Source: Dehalococcoidales bacterium (GTDB lineage Bacteria; Chloroflexota; Dehalococcoidia; Dehalococcoidales; RBG-16-60-22). Taken from it: DNA of 22,212 bases. Positions 20,207 to 22,212 of the stretch are shown here, in pieces. The stretch is from assembly GCA_016926115.1 (NCBI GenBank), contig JAFGPF010000009.1, positions 1-22,212 of the forward strand, in the 5' to 3' direction. A model generated the notes under the pieces. It had not been told where the DNA came from, ran no database searches, and saw only the letters and a list, made by a program, of their open reading frames with translations. Numbering within the stretch: the first letter of the stretch is position 1; each line of letters opens with the position of its first letter. The position numbers and the translations under genes are program-made.

Positions 20207-21109
20207 TTGGATAAAGAAGTCCTCGACTGGTTGCTGGAAGGCCCCCCCTGGCTAAGGTATGCCGTGGAACTCCAGCTTCTGGACAGGCAGCCGGACGTCG
20301 CGCCGGTACTTAGCGACGATTCCATTATCAAAATCATCAGCAGGCTGAAAGGCACCGACGCGGGCATCCCCGCCCTGAAAACGGGCCGTGTCCACTACAC
20401 GGAAGCCGGCAAGGCTTACTGGGACCTCTTCTTCCTGGCGGATATCGGGCTTTCCGTCCGCGACCTCTCACTGGAAGGCGAGGCGGAGGCAGTCTTCAGC
20501 TTTCAGTCCGGGAACGGCTCTTTCACTATCCCGCCGAATGTAAAGGACAATTACTACTGCATGTCCGCCATCCTGATATCCTCGCTGGCAAAAATGGGAT
20601 ATCAAGACGACCCGCGCATATCTAAATATATCCGCGACGCTTTAGGCACGCAGATGTCCAACGGCGGCTGGGACTGCTACGGCGACGACTTCGGCCGGGA
20701 GTCCTGTCCCATGGACGACCTTAATATCCTCATGCTGCTGGGACAGTACGGCCAATACCGTGAAAACCCCAGGCTCAACGGCGCCATCGACCTGCTGCTT
20801 TCACACTGGGAGGAAAGGACGCACATGTACGGGTTCGGAATCGGCAGGCGTTTCAAGAGTCTGCAATATCCTGCCGTTAAATACGGTATACTTCGTGTGC
20901 TTGATGTCCTCTCCCTTTTCCCCTACGCCGTGGACAGCCGGGCGTTTCGGAGCATGCTGGACTTGGTACATGGCAAAGCCGTGGACGGCAAATACCGCGC
21001 GGAAATGACCGAAGGCGCCTACGCGGAGTTCGACTTCGGCCAGACGGCGGAACCCAGCCGCTGGATTACGTTTTTAATCAACCGGGTGGATAGACGGACG
21101 GGCATGTAG
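20207..21109 (+). CDS. Alpha/alpha-toroid (terpenoid cyclase-like) protein of unknown function
   Basis: I do not recognise a specific function for this 300-residue protein. Repeated helical blocks with QSGNGSF, NGGWDCYGDDFGRESCPMDD and a late FDFGQTAEPSRWITF segment recall prenyltransferase/squalene-cyclase-type alpha/alpha toroids, where Gly-x-Trp turns cap helix pairs. The catalytic DxDD of squalene-hopene cyclases is not visible, and there is no signal peptide. The start is TTG at 20207 with AGGCGAG just upstream. purL begins 27 bases after its stop, so the two are probably co-transcribed, although a purine link is not obvious. The CysPro and Asp-Asp after GRES are a possible metal or substrate site; this is inference. 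Confidence 0.65.
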   Translation: MDKEVLDWLLEGPPWLRYAVELQLLDRQPDVAPVLSDDSIIKIISRLKGTDAGIPALKTGRVHYTEAGKAYWDLFFLADIGLSVRDLSLEGEAEAVFSFQSGNGSFTIPPNVKDNYYCMSAILISSLAKMGYQDDPRISKYIRDALGTQMSNGGWDCYGDDFGRESCPMDDLNILMLLGQYGQYRENPRLNGAIDLLLSHWEERTHMYGFGIGRRFKSLQYPAVKYGILRVLDVLSLFPYAVDSRAFRSMLDLVHGKAVDGKYRAEMTEGAYAEFDFGQTAEPSRWITFLINRVDRRTGM

Positions 21110-21136
21110 TGGTCTATTATATAGGAGAGTGAGGAA

Positions 21137-22212
21137 TTGGCGTTGATTCGTATAGAGGTCTCGGTAAAAGAAGGTTTCACCGACCCCCAGGCGGAAGCGC
21201 TGGAAAAGGATATCCTCGACCTCGGCATTAAGACCGTTCGGCGCGTACGGTTTTACAGCGTTTACCTGCTCGAAGGCAATATCGGCGAAGAAGACGTGCT
21301 TAGAATCTGCCGGGAACTACTCACCGACCCCATTGTAGAAGAATACACGTATCAGGAAACACCGCTCCCCGCCGACGCCTGCCTCGTCGAGGTCGCTTAC
21401 AACCCCGGCGTCATGGACCCCGTCGAGGACAGCGTTAAAAAGGGCATCAGGGACCTTGGCATCACCAGCGTCGAAGCGGTACGCACCGCCCGGAAATACC
21501 TCCTTTGGGGCGATTTCCCCGGCGATACCCTCCAGTCCATCTGCGATAAATTATTAGTCAACAGCGTCGTCCAGCATATCGTCTCCGAATCTGAAGCCGT
21601 GTCCCTGCCGCCGGCTACTTATAAATTCAAACTCGAAACCATAGATATCGACTCCATGGACGATAAGGCCCTCATGGACCTGAGCAAGGACCGATTCTGG
21701 CTCAACCTTAAAGAAATGCGGATAATCCAGGACTACTTCCGCAAACTGGGCAGAAAGCCGACCGATGTAGAGTTGGAGACGCTGGCGCAGACGTGGTCCG
21801 AGCACTGCATCCACAAGACCTTCAAGGCAAAGATTCAACTCGGCGACAAGGTAATCGACAACCTGATGAAAAGCACCGTCATGAGGGCCACGCAGGAATT
21901 GGACAAGCCATGGTGCCTCTCCGTATTTAAAGACAACGCCGGCGCTATCGATTTCGACGGGCGTTACGCCATCTGCTTCAAGGTGGAAACCCACAACCAT
22001 CCCTCGGCGGTGGAGCCCTACGGTGGGGCGGCAACGGGTATCGGGGGCGTCATCCGCGACCCCCTCGGCACGGGACTGGGCGCCAAACCGATTCTTAACA
22101 CCGACGTCTTCTGCTTCGGCCCCCCCGATTTATCCCACGACGAATTGCCCAAAGGCGTGCTGCACCCGCGGCGTATTTTCAAGGGCGTACGCGCCGGCGT
22201 GGCCGACTACGG
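21137..22212 (+). CDS. purL: PurL with two N-terminal PurS-like repeats (3' truncated by window)
   Basis: The visible 358 residues begin a phosphoribosylformylglycinamidine synthase, the ATP-dependent amidation step of purine synthesis. Residues 3-73 and about 80-152 are two related PurS-like units (RIEVSVKEGFTDPQ ... LGIKTVRRVR ... CRELLTDPIVEEY and VEVAYNPGVMDPVEDS ... LGITSVEAVR ... CDKLLVNSVV). The PurL catalytic part follows with WSEHCIHKTFKAKI from Trp220 and ETHNHPSAVEPYGGAATG from Glu284. In most bacteria PurS is a separate dimer; here both halves are fused to PurL, as in the large E. coli type. The start is TTG at 21137 with AGGAG nine bases before; TTG at 21143 (GAGGA seven bases before) is nearly as good. 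The gene continues past the window end. Confidence 0.92.
   Translation, partial: MALIRIEVSVKEGFTDPQAEALEKDILDLGIKTVRRVRFYSVYLLEGNIGEEDVLRICRELLTDPIVEEYTYQETPLPADACLVEVAYNPGVMDPVEDSVKKGIRDLGITSVEAVRTARKYLLWGDFPGDTLQSICDKLLVNSVVQHIVSESEAVSLPPATYKFKLETIDIDSMDDKALMDLSKDRFWLNLKEMRIIQDYFRKLGRKPTDVELETLAQTWSEHCIHKTFKAKIQLGDKVIDNLMKSTVMRATQELDKPWCLSVFKDNAGAIDFDGRYAICFKVETHNHPSAVEPYGGAATGIGGVIRDPLGTGLGAKPILNTDVFCFGPPDLSHDELPKGVLHPRRIFKGVRAGVADY

Overview
The window reads as a chromosomal segment of a GC-rich, anaerobic bacterium with some oxygen defence. Gene content and protein style suggest Chloroflexota, class Dehalococcoidia or a close relative: HdrB/LutB-type iron-sulfur proteins, tandem cyclase-family hydrolases, a two-subunit class I fumarase, a flavodiiron protein, soluble multi-PAS kinases and a PurS-PurS-PurL fusion. 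This placement is inference from resemblance; there is no rRNA or other marker gene in the window.

Layout. (1) 1-333 is an AT-rich gene-free leader with two copies of a hairpin repeat and short tandem repeats. (2) 334-2257 (+) holds isocitrate dehydrogenase, a PNPOx-like flavin protein and a HIT hydrolase. (3) 2254-4091 (-) is a compact operon: NAD kinase, an N-acetylglutamate synthase-like GNAT, and an ADP-sugar Nudix hydrolase. (4) 4092-4688 is a 597-base gene-free stretch with repeat and palindrome debris and a good candidate promoter at its right end. (5) 4689-12958 (+) is the metabolic core: HdrB/LutA-like protein, LUD/LutB-like protein, class I hydro-lyase alpha and beta subunits, two paralogous cyclase-family metal hydrolases, a small pyrophosphatase-fold protein, a GlcD-type FAD oxidase and a GlcF-type two-ferredoxin/two-CCG protein. 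(6) 13136-17554 (+) is a 1472-residue cytoplasmic hybrid histidine kinase. (7) 17592-19995 (-) is an oxygen-defence group: flavodiiron protein, cupredoxin-fold lipoprotein, Fe/Mn superoxide dismutase. (8) 20207-22212 (+) is an alpha/alpha-toroid-like protein of unknown role followed by the 5' part of purL.

How the genes may work together. The core cluster joins a 2-hydroxyacid oxidase module (GlcD+GlcF), a second iron-sulfur/LUD electron-transfer module (LutA/LutB-like, no LutC seen), a fumarate/tartrate-type hydro-lyase and two ring-opening-type hydrolases. An oxidation route for hydroxy- or unsaturated dicarboxylates feeding the TCA-linked isocitrate dehydrogenase region is plausible but the substrate cannot be read from sequence. 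Tight overlaps (4, 8 and 8 bases) show translational coupling.

The most striking DNA-level feature is a family of five hairpin repeats (8-bp stem, four-base loop). One copy sits between the fumarase subunit genes. Another sits between glcD and the glcF-like gene, inside an 89-base insert bracketed by an exact 15-base duplication (11571-11585 and 11675-11689) that carries both the glcD stop and the glcF start. It looks as if an ancestral 11-base gene overlap was pried apart by the insertion without breaking either gene.
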